A DNA stretch of 64,000 nucleotides from Gordionus sp. m RMFG-2023 (taxonomy: Eukaryota; Nematomorpha; Gordioida; Chordodea; Parachordodidae). The notes beneath the pieces were generated by a model, which saw only the letters and a list, made by a program, of their open reading frames with translations, searched no databases and had not been told where the DNA came from. Position 1 is the stretch's first letter. Every line of letters begins with the position of its first letter. A program made the position numbers and the translations under genes. The DNA lies in assembly GCF_954871325.1 (NCBI RefSeq), contig NC_088775.1:88885561-88949560 (forward strand). Direction: 5' to 3'. Shown piece after piece: positions 1 to 13,400 of the stretch.

Positions 1-717
1 TTTTGTAATTTGCAGGAACGGTTCAAAAATTGGTTAGAACCGTCATGAAAATCGGTTCAAGTCAACTCAAATAATGGCACGAGTCATTCAAAGGTTCAAA
101 TCAACTCAAAAATGGGCTTTTTAAAAAAAAACTTTAGTTAAAACTAGGCTTATTTTTGGTCTACCGCCCTGATTTAAATTTATTTTAATTTTATACTATT
201 TTGCATTTATTTAACAAAAACTTGTACTTCTTTTAAAGCCGCGTTTAAAACGCGTAAATGGCAACTTAAAAAGATAATAATCTCTCACATCATTTAAACA
301 TTAATGTCAAATTTAGTGTTTGTTTGTGGATGGTTTTATATAAAACGAATAAATGTTAGTAGGTAAATTACGCACTTGAACCATATCTTGGGAGTTTTAA
401 ACTTGTTGTCTCAACTGTCTCGACTGTCTCAACTTCTGGCGTAACATTAGCTAAATAAAATTAGGGTTTATATTAGTCAAATATATTAATAAATTTAAAT
501 TAAAAAAAAAAAAAATTATTACCATAGTTTTTGACCGAAAATTGAATGAAAAATACACTTGCGAGTAATATCTATATAAATTGTAATAATATAAACCTGT
601 AAATTATGCTTTCATTTAAATCGCAGAAAATATCTTCGAACTCAATTGAATATCTTATTAAATTTATACATTTATGACAATTTTACCTTATAATTTATAT
701 TCATTGGCAATAAATTG
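1..717. other. AT-rich DNA, no gene seen
   Basis: No open frame of coding character and no RNA gene is visible. The first 120 bases hold several degenerate GGTTCAAnTCAACTC-like words, probably the edge of a dispersed repeat that continues outside the window. Confidence 0.5.
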
Positions 718-910
718 GAGTGTTGTTAAACGGCTTGATTTGCCGATTTTTAAAAACCAGGAAAATATTGCTTAAACGTCGAGGTTTCGCTAATAGATGT
801 TCAATCCTATGTGCCATCTATGAAGCAAAATCTTTAGACTTGTTTTTCTTGGTAAAATATTGAGTTAGCCGTCTTTAAAAATAGGCTTAAATCGAACCAT
901 TTAACAACAA
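718..910. mobile_element. MITE family A copy (hAT-like ends)
   Basis: The left end reads AGTGTTGTTAAACGGC and the right end CCATTTAACAACA, an imperfect inverted pair. The middle has the family's paired segments GAAAATATTGCTTAA and GGTAAAATATTGAG, so the element could fold into a long hairpin. At least six related copies occur in this window. No open frame is present. Flanking target duplications are no longer clear. Confidence 0.7.
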
Positions 911-3339
911 ATAATTAGAATGCAATTTTATAAATTACTTACATGCAAGTGCAACATAGTAAAAAAAAATTTTTTAATGGTAATGTGAGATAAAATTAAG
1001 AATATTTTTCAAAAAAAATTTTTGAAATTCTTTTAGAGTTATAAAAATAACTGGGTTTTGTGTTTTGTAATTTAGTAATGACAATTTTTTTTTTTAAAAA
1101 TATAATCTTTTTATTATATATAATTTTTTAAGAAAAAATTAAATAAAAATGAAAAATACTTTATTGAAATAAGACCTTGTCTTGATTTTTTTTTTATTAA
1201 AAAGGACATCAATTTTAAACATTTTAAACGTCAAAATAAGAATTTAAGTAAATATCCAAATTTTGTTAAAAATATTATATATAAATCATGAAATTTAATA
1301 ATAATTTAACTAAATAATGTAAATTCATATCAAGACTGTCACATATTTCTTTTTATAATTCTTTTTTTAAAATGAATATTCATTTTATAATTATTTTAAT
1401 TTAGCAAATCGAATTTCTAACTAAACAAGATATAAAATATACCTATACCGAAATTACAGGAAATTAACCCCCTTAATTTATGAACAGTTATCTTTATGAC
1501 CCTTTTTTGCATTTTGTTAATGATATTCTATGACTTTTAAACTAACATATATTAAATAATGCTGGAAAAAATTTTCCGAAATTTGAACAGCAACTGTGTC
1601 AATATCAAAAAATAGCACGGACTTTTACACCTTGCATCTAAAATTTTATAACTATAAATACTTTGAAATTTTTAAATTAAATTCTACAATAATTTTCATT
1701 CCCTCTATTCGTATAAAATAACGAATAAAATTTTTTTTTTAGACTAAGATATTGTAAACAATTCCACATTTCATGAAAAAAAAAACTAATATTGCTGGAA
1801 GATGATCTCTTTTAGCTATATACTCCTTCAAACCCAGGGAAATACGGAATAACAAAATAGTGTAGTTTGTGATTATAGGAAATATATATAAAAAGATAAA
1901 GAAAATAATAAATATTTTAGAGTTAAAATTGGAAGGAAATGTGGCAAATGCAATGAATCTAGTTTTTGAATGTAGAGCTCTGGAAGATACATGAGATAAA
2001 TTTTATTAGTTTTGATATGCTAGTGAGATGCCCCTTTTAAAAAAAAGAAAGATTAGATGAGAGAATAAACAAAGCAATTAAACTATTTCAGAATAAATAA
2101 AGGAGGTCATTTCAACATGTTTGTAGTGTTTGCGTAATTGGCTAAAAACTAGCCAATTAGGTTGAGCCAAAAATTAGGCTAAAACTGATTAGTCAAAAAT
2201 TAGGTATCGGCTAAGGAGCTCGGCTAATCGTTTCATGAACGTTATATGACAGTTTGATCGATAATAACCCAATTCGAGAATTTGTTTTTAATTGGATGGA
2301 ATACAAATAGGATTAAGGGTTTGGGTTAATTAAAGGTTCGAGAGATATGGGCTAAAGGGTAAGGACAAATTAAAGAGGGTGCTCAATAAAATTTATTCAA
2401 ATGAAGCAAAAATTATGATATTTATTTATTTATTTTCGTTCTAAATTCTCCATTTTTATACTTTTAATTTGATAGAATTTATATTAAATAAATGCAAAAT
2501 AAATCAAGGTGACCATACTTTTTAAAAATAAATTTAGACACACTCAAAATTAAATTTATTCGTATAAAAACTTGACAAATCTGACAAGTCACGTAATAAT
2601 TTCCTTGAGTTTTGACCATTAATCGAAGTTGTCAAATAAAAAAAAAAAATTCGATCAAATCTTATATCGTTTTTATTTGCTTGCAAATTTAATTTTCAGT
2701 TTTTCATAATATTTATATTAAATAATTTCAAAAATAAAATAAATTATAAAAATAAATTATTTTTCAAAATTAATTAACATTGAAAAGTCAAAATTTTAAA
2801 TATTATTTTTTTAAAAAAAAAAATATTTGTAATTTATTGTCATTTGAGTTTTATTATTGAGTTTTACCTTTGTTTGATTTTTTTTTTTAAATTAAAACAA
2901 CTATATAAAAATGTAAAAATATATAAAATTACTAAATAGAAATATATATTAATAGTATCGAAGGCTCTAAAAAGAGCCTAATTTAATAATGAAAAAACAA
3001 TTAGTTTTGTAAAAATTTGTGAATTTTAAAATAAAAAATATGTTTAGTAAAAATGTACTTTTTGGTAATAATTTATTTTTTTTATCACCTATTAAATATG
3101 ATAAATTGTTTGCTAAAAAATAATATTTTGTTTATATATTTATATATATACATATATAAAACACAAAAGTTATATAATTTATTCCTATTTATAGCGAAGA
3201 AATTTTTAGAGAGAAGATAATATGGCGAAACCAATTCCACAAATTTTTTTTCCCCGATCTCCGTGAAACCGGAAACACTGGAACGAATGTTGGCGAAAAC
3301 TTTTGTGGCGAATTTTTGTTTTCGCCAAGTTTTTATAGA
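911..3339. other. AT-rich intergenic DNA
   Basis: No supported gene. It is mostly A/T runs. A short perfect hairpin, AATTGGCTA/TAGCCAATT, lies near 2136-2160 and is followed by further GGCTAA words to about 2230. This may be a decayed inverted-repeat element. Confidence 0.5.
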
Positions 3340-3650
3340 GTGAGTAATACTCCCAAATATGAATATATTACTTTTTTCCCGGCAAGTGTTATTTTTCAAC
3401 TTTAAATCATTTTCGAGCGCGTATTTAGAAAATTTAAATATCATCTACCGGAAATGTAATCCATCATGTTTGGAATACCTACCCTATAAATTTCAGACAA
3501 TATTTCCCTGAACTTTTGAACTTAATATAATTTATATTCGATTTTCCATATATTTTTTATATAAATTATAAATGATTCAAAGGTTAACTGAAAAATTGTC
3601 TGCAATTCATAAGATAAACCATCTCTGATAAATCAGTACACTAAATTGAT
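3340..3650. mobile_element. MITE family B copy, decayed
   Basis: It holds the family B landmarks in order: TTTTTTCCCGGCAAGTGTTA, a GAGCGCG word, an ACCGGAAATGTAATCCATCA stretch, CCTACCCTATAAATTTCAG, and then an inverted counterpart. Better copies are at 51873-52264 and 31163-31345. Long minus-strand open frames across it are not coding. Confidence 0.55.
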
Positions 3651-5347
3651 TCTAAGATTTTGGTACTTTGCATATTTCTATAAGTATAAAAATAACCGCA
3701 AAATTATGATACAAGATTTTTTTTTTATAATTTTCCATTCAGGCGCATACGCAACTGAGAGGGAGGGGAGGGCATAGCGACAAATTCTCCCCTCAAAATT
3801 AAAAAATAAATTCAGATGCCGGCTAAAATATTCCTGACTTCTACCTCTTTTGGCATATATATTCCAATTTACATTTAACATCGCACAGCGTCTACATGAC
3901 AGGATATATTCACTGGAAGCTAATCCCCCTTAAAAAACCTATACCTACTCCGCCCCCCCCCCCAAAAAAAAATCACCGCCGAAGACCGCCCTAATTACAC
4001 ATTATTAATTAAAAGTTTTTAATTTAAAATTAAATTATCAAAGCTATTTATACTACTCAAAAAATTGTGATTGTAAAATAGTAATTTTTTTAACATGAAT
4101 TAAATAAAAAAAACTGCCTCATATGAATGCATTATTATTGTTATATATTGTTTGGTATAAATTACGAGTTTATTGATAGAATCTCTAATTTAAAAAAAAG
4201 AAAAACAACTACTCTCTATACAAAAATGATAATAAAATTATTCAATTAAAATGACCTCTTTAAATTTACATTTATTTACAAGGATATATTAAAGGTGATA
4301 ACATCTTATACATTTTAATACGAAATATAATATTAAATATATATCTATCGATATATTAAATACGAATACCGTTATAATGAATTAAATTCCATTTTATCGT
4401 AATTTAGTCGTATGTTGCCACTCGCGCCATTATGATAGACAAAAAAATTTTTTACTAATAATTCTTTCACTTCATGTGTATATATAACACAAAGTACAAA
4501 TGCAAATAACTTAATTTGAATACAATTTCTAAAACTACCAAATTAACCCGTATCCCCAGATCAAAATTATCAAAAAATGGAAATCTAGATAAAAACTACC
4601 TTATGAGGATAGTGTTTCATTTCAAAATTACTTATCCCCCCCGTCCTTCCCCTCAAATTTCAGATCTTGAATTATACTCCTCCATACTTTCAGGGTATTT
4701 GTATAAACAGGTAAATATTAGCAATGTTATTGTTATTAGACTGAGGAACACAGCCTTCAAATGTACTCCACAAGTATATTTTTCTTCATTTTAAAAATTT
4801 TTATAAATTATAATCAATTAAACTCTTTAAATGTGAATTATTTTTTAGGGTACACGTAGCCGTGCAAATAAAAATTTGCTTCTATAAAGTTTGACGACAT
4901 CCATTATAGGAAATGCACATTAACTGGCGTGATTCTCTAGTAGATGGTCTTATTTTTTTGTGTAATACATACAAAAATATTTGCCCTATAAGATCGAAAT
5001 CGGTTAAATCAATTATAACCTATGAAATGACATGAAGAAAGATAATTTTTAAAAGAATATCATAGAAGTTATAATAAACCCAATAATAATTTTTATAATT
5101 TGATGACTTAAAAATTTAATATTCTATGTCGAGTTTGACTTAAAAAAGCATTTATATTTATAAACTGCTTCATATTGGTAAACATGAAGCCTAGTCCCTA
5201 AAGTTACAATAATTTTTTTTCATCATTCCATACCAAATTATATAATTTTTATTTAGAATGTTCCAATATTAAAATAAAATACAAGAAAAATATGATTTCA
5301 TTTGTAAAATCAAAAAGTATTTTTAGATGTTCAATGTGAATACAAGA
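3651..5347. other. AT-rich intergenic DNA downstream of the antistasin-like gene
   Basis: No supported gene. It includes a C-run near 3953-3964 and simple A/T tracts. A 92-codon plus-strand frame at 4516-4794 lacks an ATG start and any recognisable motif. The gene to the right is transcribed leftward, so its 3' untranslated region and polyadenylation site should lie near 5000-5347. Confidence 0.4.
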
Positions 5348-8300
5348 TCAAGGACCATGTGACATATGAGAGTGATGTATTCCTCCCAATATGGGATCCT
5401 TTGCGTAGCAAATACAGTGGTAAGTGGCGGATTTGCATCGGCAAGTGGGGCAACCTCTTTCATCTTCTTCAAACCCGTAGGGACAATTATTTATACATCC
5501 GATTAGTGGACAAGCTAAATTATTAAGAATCCAAATTTAATCATGTACGTAAAAAAAATAGTTAGCGCATAGTGGAACCCTAAATATGACTTTTGCCAGA
5601 CACCCCCCCCCCCACCTTCTTAACACAATCGAAAAAATGATTTTTTTTTACCGGGGCTATGCGAATTATGGTTCAGAAACAAACAGGGGTCTAAACCTGC
5701 CCTGGTTTATATTACCCTGGGCTATATGGGTAATCCCTATAAATCTTTGTTTGGTCGGCGGTCTCAAAATATCTAACCAAACAATTTAAAATTTCTGAAT
5801 CATTATTTGGGATCAGAGCCAAAATTTTTACAAAGGTTTCCCCTTAACAGAACGAGATATTTAAAATCAAGGTCTCGTGCGGCCGGTCTGTCGCAAGTTT
5901 TACCGGTCCGGGTTTCAATTATTAAAAATATTAAATTGTGTTTTTTATAAAAAAAAACAATCGTATACCTAAAATGGGTTTACATTCGCATAAAGAACAA
6001 GGACCTACGCCCTCCATGTATCCGTTCGGACACTGAATGTCGCAAGGTGGACAATCTATCGCTAAAGAGTTTTTATTGGTTTATTGATGTAATAACAAAG
6101 TATACGTTTTCTCAGTTTAAAAAAAATATATTGAATTATTTGTGACAAATAATTAATACCTGGATTGCATTTGCATAAGGGACAATATCCCGGACCTTGT
6201 TCATATCCGTTCGGACAGTGGATATCGCATGGTGGACAATCTATAACTATAGGGATTTATCATTGAAAAAAAGATTATTATAACAAGATAGACGTTCTTT
6301 CCATTACATTCCATGAAATAATTATACCTGGGTTACATCTGCATAAGGGACAGCCATCTTCGCCCATCTCATATCCATTAGGGCAATCTAAATCACATGT
6401 TGGACACCCTAGAGCAATGCGTTTTTACAAGTTTTAAAAAAAACTATATAAATCTTTCCCAATTTATTTAGTAAATAAACTAAACAAAGAATTTTTTGTA
6501 TAAATAATAGTATTAGGTTGATTCAGGGAAATGCAATCCTCGCGTTAGGGAATCTAGAACCTATCTTCAGTTAAAAAAAAATTTTTTGTTTATTGATATA
6601 CTTTCGTATAAATTATTCTGCAGAAAAAATAATATCATAGATCGTGGAATCTTAAAAATATTTTGAAAAAGGTTAGAATTAGTGCTACCAATTTCAGTAT
6701 CCCATCCATATAAGCATCTTATGCTACATAATGGATACCTTGGTTCTGGATCTAAAGAGTCTTACCAGTTAAATTTTTTTTTAATTAAGAGGATAATAGG
6801 ATCGAAAAATGATTATACCCGGTTTAGGTTTACATTTGCATAGTGGACAAACGCCTTCACCAGTCTCATATCCGTATTGACAGTTTATGCCACACAATGG
6901 GCAGCTCCTTGTCTCTGGCTCTAAAATGTTTAATCAGTTAAATTTGTTTTAAAATAGTTTTCCTAGTACTAAAAGGATGATTTGTTCATCTGTATTGGGT
7001 TTGCATTTGCATAAAGGACAAATGCTTTCACCCGTCTCATTTATATTGCAAGGTGGACAAGCCACCACTAGTTTTAAAAAAAATTTCTATATTATAACCC
7101 GTTTGTAACCAGGGCTATAAAATATTCTGAAAATTTTGTTATGACGCATTAGAGAAACTCTTATATGTTTGAACCGGTTACTGTAAATTTTGGTTCGGGG
7201 TGTTATGGCCCCTATAAAGAAGTTTATTTATGTTCCGGTTTCAGACTTTATTCCTAACAAAGTATGTCATCCCAGTTAATAATTTATAATTAAAATATTT
7301 GTTCTTCAAATAATTATACCTGGATTACAGCTGCATAAGGTGCAATATCCCGGACCTTGTTCATATCCGTTAGGACATTTGATGTCGCAAGGTGGGCAAT
7401 CAATCACTAAAAGATGTTATTAGTTTATTGATATTATAACAAATTAGAGGTATAGCAGTTAAAAAAAATTTATTTATTTCGACAAATAAATAATACCTGG
7501 ATTACATCTGCATAAAGGACAAGGACCCGTACCCTGCTCATATCCGTTCGGACACGTGATGTTGCAAGGTGGACACTCTAGTTCTAATAAAAAAGAAAAT
7601 TAGGATTATTGGACGAAATGATTCTACCTATTTTACATCTGCATAGGGAACAGCCATCCTCGTTCGTCCGATGAGGCAACCAAGTAGGAACACCCAAAGG
7701 CGTTGTGTTTTTTAGGTTTTAATAAAACCGAATATTATGATCAAAAATGTACATTTTTACGATTAAAAATTAATGAAGTTCAATCTAGAACTCTCCTTGG
7801 TTAAGGAAGGATTTATTGTTGAACAATAGGAAATTCATAAATATTTTGAATCGGGGGAAGCCTCTTAATATTTGGGTGTAAATTTATTTTTGAATCGCAA
7901 TTTAAAATTCAAATATTTACAGCCTAAGGCTACCGTTCAAGTTTTCGTTTCACTTAAAATAAAATTGACTTCCTTAAAAAGACTTGGAAAAACTTATTGA
8001 TGTTGTTTAAAGAATAGCATATTAATGCAAACCAGATATATTCAGTTTCTAAAATATTTTTCATTCTAGCGTGATACCAATTTAATATGACTACCAAACG
8101 GAAACGGATCAAAGAATTGTAAAATTAAGCACCAAACATTTGAACATATCATCAGAATATAAATGCTTTCAGTGGCGTTTTAATCGTAAGGTTGGCCAAA
8201 ATTTTATTTTCAAATTTATTTATCCTTCATACCTTGTGTCACTGTTTGCAAATTAAATATCAGCTGGTTTGCATTTGCATCTCTTGTCCATATAGACGGT

Positions 8301-11300
8301 TTATGCGACACAATGGGTATCTTGGTTCTGGCTCTAAAGAGTTTCATCAATTAAATATTTTTTTATAAAAATGTTCTGGTTGTTATAACGATAATTTGAT
8401 CGAAAAATATTTATGACTGGCTTAGGTTTGCATTTACATAGGTGACGAATATCTTCACCTCATATCCGTCCGTTTAAGCAATTTATGCCACAAAATACAA
8501 AATAGGCATTCAGGATCAGTTTATTTTAGGAAAAGTTTTGCCAGTTTTAAATAGATAATTAGATCAAAAAAATGATTATATACCCGGTTTAGGTTTGCAT
8601 TTGCATAGAGGACAAATACCTTCTCCCGTCTCATACCCGTATTGACAATGTATGCCACACAATGGACAGCTCCTTGTCTCTGGCTCTAAATATTTCATTT
8701 CATTTTAAAAATATTCAAAAAATAGTTTTAAAATTTCATATTCGCATTGGCAGCTTATATTGAAAGATGAACAATATACCACTAGTTTAAAAAAAATATT
8801 ATCTATATTATAACCAGTTTGTAACTTGGACTATGAAATGTTTTCCGAACATATCTTTTTTTTAAAGAAAGTATAGTTCCCATTTACTAAAATTTTGAAA
8901 AGTTTGATATGGTTCTTGAAATTTGAAGCAATTTAGAGACAGGTTCAATGTTCGGTTTTAAACTCTTATTATAAATTGAATGACCCAATATTTTTTTGCG
9001 ATTTATTTTGTCACAACCGGTTCCTGCAAATTATAAGATAGGTTCAGAGGGTCTATCTTCGGTTTTTAGATACAAAGTATATGTCTTCTCAGTTAATAAT
9101 TTATATTAAAATATTTGTTCAAATTATTTTACCTGGATTACACTTGCACAAGGGACAATATCCCGGACCTTGTTCATATCCGTTCGGACAGTGGATATAG
9201 CATGGTGGACAATCTATCGCTATAGGGATTTGTCATTTTAAAAAAATATTATTTTATCAGAATAAACGTTCTTTCCATTGCGAAAATATATTAAATATAT
9301 TTTTCCAATCACATGTTGGACAGCCTAGAGCAATGCGTTTTATAAGTTTAAACAAAAACATAGTTTTATTTATGACAAACTAATATATATATTCTAAATT
9401 AAGATAGTAAAAAATATTAGTATTAGGGACTCAGGAAAGTTCAGGCCTCGCTCTAAAATTTTATTATTTCATCCATATATGCAGTTTATGCCACACTATA
9501 GACACCTTGGTTCTGGATCTAATGAATTTTATTAGTTAAATTATATTTTAATTAATAGGATAATAGGATCGAAAAATGATTATACCCGGCTTAGGTTTGC
9601 ATTTGCATAGAGGACAAATGTTTTCACCCTTACGTATTGGCAACTTATATTACAAGGTAGACAATCTACCACTAATTTTAAAAAAATTATCTATATTATA
9701 ACCTGTTTGTAACCAGGACTATGAAATGTTCTGAAAATTTTGTTTTAAACTCGTTCTTCAAATAATTATACCTGGATTACATCTGCATAAGGTACAATAA
9801 CCCGGACCTTGTTCATATCACTTAGGACATTTGATTATAGAAATAAAGTCTGAAACCGTAAATAGACTTCTTTAAAGGTATATAGGGGCCAGAACACCCC
9901 GATATCATCTTAAAATTTACATTAACCGGTTCCCAGAACCTGTTTGTATAACAAAATTAGAACATTTTTTAGTCCTGGTTACGGTTATAATTATAGATAA
10001 TTTTTTTTAAGTAATAGTGGATTGTCCGCTTTGCAATAGAAGTTGCCAATAGCGTAGGGTGAAAGGATTTGTCCTTAAACAAACCTAATCCATACAAACA
10101 ATTCATCATTTTAATACTGAGAAAACTATTTTATAACAAATTTAACTGATTAAACATTGTAGAACTAGAGACAAGGCGATCATTATAATCGTAAGGTTGG
10201 CCAAAATTATTTATCCTTCAAACTGGCTACAATACTTGTTAAAACATACGCACAAACTAGGCATGAAGGTTATTGATTTCAGAATTATTGCTTCCAATTC
10301 TGGAGCCAACCCTGTGTCACTGTTTGAAAGTTAAATATCAGCTGGTTTGAATTTGCATAAGCTAAAAATATCTTAACCCAGCTCCTGTCCTCATAAACAG
10401 TTTATGCGACACAATGGGTATCTTGGCTCTGATTCTAAAGAGTTTCATCAGTTAAATATTATTTTTTAAAGAATGTTCTGGTTGTTACAACGATAATTCG
10501 ATTGAAAAATAATTATAACTGGCAAAGGTTTGCATTTACATAGGTGACAAATATCTTCACCTCATATCCGTTTAAGCAATTTATGACACAAAATAGGGAT
10601 TGGATCAGTTTATAAAAACTTTTTAGGAAAGGTTTTGCCAGTTTTAAATTGAAATTTAATCAAAAAATGAATATACCTGGCTTAGGTTTGCATTTGCATA
10701 GCGGGCAAATACCCTCTCCCGTCTCAAATCCGTATTCACAATTAATACCACAAAATGGACAATCAGGTTCTGGATATTTATATTTTTTTAAAAAATTTTC
10801 CAGCTAAAATTATAATCGATCGAATAATAGTTATACTAATTGGTTTAGGTTTGCATTTGCATAGCGGGCAAATACCCTCTCCCGTCTCAAATCCGTATTT
10901 ACAATTAATGCCACAAAATGGACAATCATGTTCTAGATATTTATTTATTTTTTAAAAAAAAGCTGAATTATAACAAAATTATATAAAAAAAAATTTCATT
11001 TAAAATAATGGGTCGAAAAATAGTTATACCATCTGGTTTAGGTTTGTATTTGCATAGCGAGCAAATACCCTCACCAGTCTCATATCCGTATCGGCAGTTT
11101 ATTTCGCAACGTGGATAATCTACCACTAAAAGATTTTATCCGTTCTTAACAAATATTGATGTTACAAACTAAACTAAACATATGTTTTCCGAAAGTGATT
11201 CCTGTCATAAACTGCCAACGAATATAATTTCGATTGGACGTAATGATGTTAGCATTATTATTATTAACAATAGAATAATTTTAATTATAAAAAAAGATAT

Positions 11301-12033
11301 TATTATTTGGATGTGGATTGGAACATAAAAGAAAGTATCTTTATTCGTTATTTATAATTGAACGAATAAAATCATTTCCTAAAATTTTGAAAATTTGGTG
11401 ACAATCTTTCTTAAATTTGACGCCATTTTAGAGAGTTGCAGTTTCCGGGTTAGGTCTAAAACTCTTTCAAAGTCGTCAAAAACAGTTAGAACAATATATC
11501 TTTAGCACCGATTCCTTTAAATTTTAAAATGAGTTCGGTTTGTACTCCTTTCCTATGAAGCGCAGTTTTTTTGAAAAAAAATGACATTTCTATTAAAAGG
11601 GAACGTCTCTCGTAATTAATTCTGATTTATTTTTTGAAAGAAAGAAAGAAAGAATTCCAAATCCGTAAGAATAGTACAGTGTAGAGAAACCCTAGGAATG
11701 GAGTATATTAATTATACAATTAAATTTTTTAATGATCGTGGTTGTCTAACCGATCCTATACTATTTTTAAGAAAGAATTTTTTTTTCATTATTTATGTTA
11801 ATTAAACATTATTTTAACGGAATACCTAACATATATATTACGCCAAGTAAAATATACATGATATCCAAAATATTCGTACAAATAAAACCTTCTTTTAATG
11901 AAAGTATATCAATTTAAAAAATATATATATTACTAATAATTGCCGATTTTATGACATCTCTGGATCTTTTATGAGCTAGGCATGAAACGGTGAGAGCCAT
12001 TAGAGATAGGAAGATGATACTTACAGAATTCAT
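5348..12033 (-). CDS. secreted multi-domain antistasin-like protein (putative protease inhibitor)
   Basis: Thirteen exons, read right to left: 11934-12033, 11030-11125, 10837-10932, 10677-10769, 9132-9218, 8584-8685, 7497-7583, 7320-7406, 6819-6920, 6328-6408, 6160-6246, 5969-6061 and 5348-5514. They sum to 1278 nt, an unbroken 425 codons plus stop. Exon 1 encodes a signal peptide (MNSVSIIFLSLMALTVSCLA). Each later exon encodes one domain with spacing C-x2-C-x3-C-x2-G-(Y/F)-x6-8-C-x2-C-x-C, the six-cysteine antistasin pattern; a typical one is CPNGYEQGPGYCPLCKC. The last exon adds a 24-residue tail before TGA. All introns are phase 1 with GT-AG ends, usually GTATAA or GTATAC donors, so whole domains can be duplicated or skipped in frame. 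The exon at 11030-11125 has lost two cysteines to Tyr. Antistasin-type domains are known serine-protease inhibitors; inhibition here is inference. Exact exon use needs RNA. Confidence 0.8.
6689..10600 (-). pseudogene. decayed antistasin-domain exons between the intact ones
   Basis: At least a dozen partial domain exons sit in the introns: 6689-6751, ~6990-7067, ~7629-7700, ~8255-8336, ~8418-8510, ~8722-8800, ~9300-9330, ~9462-9520, 9586-9671, ~9772-9835, ~10330-10436 and ~10520-10600. They show frameshifts (9586-9671 is 86 nt instead of ~102), a GGA-to-TGA stop (9772-9835) and lost C-terminal CxxCxC motifs. The copy at 6689-6751 is 63 nt, phase 1 and keeps AG and GT ends, so it might still be spliced as a half domain. 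Similar exons recur in similar order, pointing to block duplications of several exons. Confidence 0.7.
9838..10177 (+). repeat. inverted segment inside the antistasin exon array
   Basis: This ~340-bp block is the reverse complement of a paralog of 6907-7258. It runs from the AATAAAGTCTGAAACC word, through GGGGCCAGAACACCCCGA, to a degenerate domain exon now on the plus strand (about 10013-10085) and an ACTAGAGACAAGG end. The flanking sequence is in normal orientation, so the segment was inverted within the array after duplication. Confidence 0.7.
11934..12033 (-). CDS. exon 1 of the antistasin-like gene: signal peptide
   Basis: The frame from the ATG at 12033 encodes a short N-terminus, a hydrophobic core (IIFLSLMALTV) and a likely cleavage after SCLA, then basic HKRSRD. 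It ends in phase 1 at an A|GTAATA donor, matching the phase of every domain exon downstream. At 100 nt it is too short to stand out as an open frame. The match in phase and direction is the evidence that it starts this gene. Confidence 0.65.
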
Positions 12034-12773
12034 ATTATAGACTTGGAAAAGATTTAAAAAATTTTATTTAAATCGAATTTTTTTTTTTGTGAAAATAATT
12101 GTTATAAGATTTAAAATCTTTAAAATAAATATAATGGGCCTTTAAGGAAAATAATATAAGAATAATTATTCAAAATATAAAGTTTTTAACTTATTCAAAT
12201 TCTCTCCTATTTTAACAAAAAAAGAAGTAGGAAAGAATGGTTGTTGAAGTTATAAATATGAATAATACTCCAAATCAAGTCTAACCACTATTTGGTAAGA
12301 TTAATAATTTTCCATATTTTCCCTTTTAAAAAAGTAAAAAAGTTTTAAAAAAAACGATATTCTAATTATATTTAGCATAGGTTATGTTATACTAATCTTT
12401 AAAAAATAAAATTATTTATTTAATAAATATGAATATTATGTCAATTATATTAAGAAGGGTTGCATGTAACGAAGACTTATAAAAATATCCCCCCCCCTCA
12501 TTATTTTTATATATAGATGTAAATAATGGTATAAAAGATAGAATTAAAGTTGTTTTTTTTAAACTATATACAATAATTCAAAATTTGATTTACAACGTAA
12601 GAAATGATATTCAAAATCTCTTACTTTTAACGAGGTGATTTTGACTTATTAATTCCTGCGATAAATTTAAGGGGTCTTTCCATAACTCGCATCTATAGTA
12701 AATTATAACATATAGCGGAAATAATTTATCGTGAAAGTTATGATAACGATAAATAACTAACTTTGAATTCATT
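12034..12773. other. putative promoter side of the antistasin-like gene
   Basis: Upstream of the minus-strand exon 1. It is AT-rich with a C-run near 12490. No specific promoter element can be called against this background, and no other gene is seen. Confidence 0.35.
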
Positions 12774-12942
12774 TAGTGTTGTTGAAAAGCCCGATTCGGG
12801 TCGATTTTTAAAACAAACTGCCAGATTAAGGTTATAACCTAAATAGCATTTTGCAAGCCTCGTAGATATACAATATAACCTAGAACTAACGATGCATTCA
12901 TTAAAGCGGTACATCAATGAAAACAGCTGGGGACGTCATGAT

Positions 12943-13134
12943 TAGTGTTGTTAAACGGTTTGATTTGAGCCGATTCTTAAAAACGGCTAACTCAATATTT
13001 TAGCCAGAAAAATTTTGCCTAAGCCTCGAGACTTCGCTAATAGATGTATAAACCTTTGTGCTATCTATGACCAAAATCTTCAGTTTGTCATAAACTTTTT
13101 CTGGCTTAAATATTGAGTTCGTTTAACAACACTA
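12943..13134. mobile_element. MITE family A copy, nested
   Basis: Its ends, TAGTGTTGTTAAACGG and GTTTAACAACACTA, are inverted repeats. The interior has the paired CAATATTTTAGCCAGAAAAA and TTTTTCTGGCTTAAATATTG segments, making a ~190-bp near-palindrome with no coding capacity. Ends beginning TAGTG suit the hAT superfamily. Confidence 0.75.
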
Positions 13135-13304
13135 GTCCTCCATATCATTATTTAAAATTTTAAACTAGAGGCCAATTTATTCCTATGTCTGTTGAAGAAT
13201 TGCCTGATCAACGAAATAATAAGGAAGCAAGTTATCAATTAAATGATAGTTTTCTTAACATGAGAATGATTACTATATGGGTTATCAAAATGGAGGGGGG
13301 ATGG

Positions 13305-13400
13305 AAATCCAGCTGATTTGCATTCAACGACTCTTTCAAATGTATTATTATGAAAGCATCGCCAGTCTAGGTATTATTATTATTATATGTCCATGGCAAG
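13305..13400. repeat. dispersed repeat (partner at 28480-28565)
   Basis: The two places share CCAGCTGATTTGCATTCAAC and the following ATTATTATGAAAGCATCG-like and CTAGGTATTATT words at the same spacing. No coding frame. It is probably part of a larger decayed element. Confidence 0.55.

Noticed and set aside
4516-4794. 92-codon plus-strand frame
   Set aside because: It opens without ATG and has no domain, paralog or splice context.
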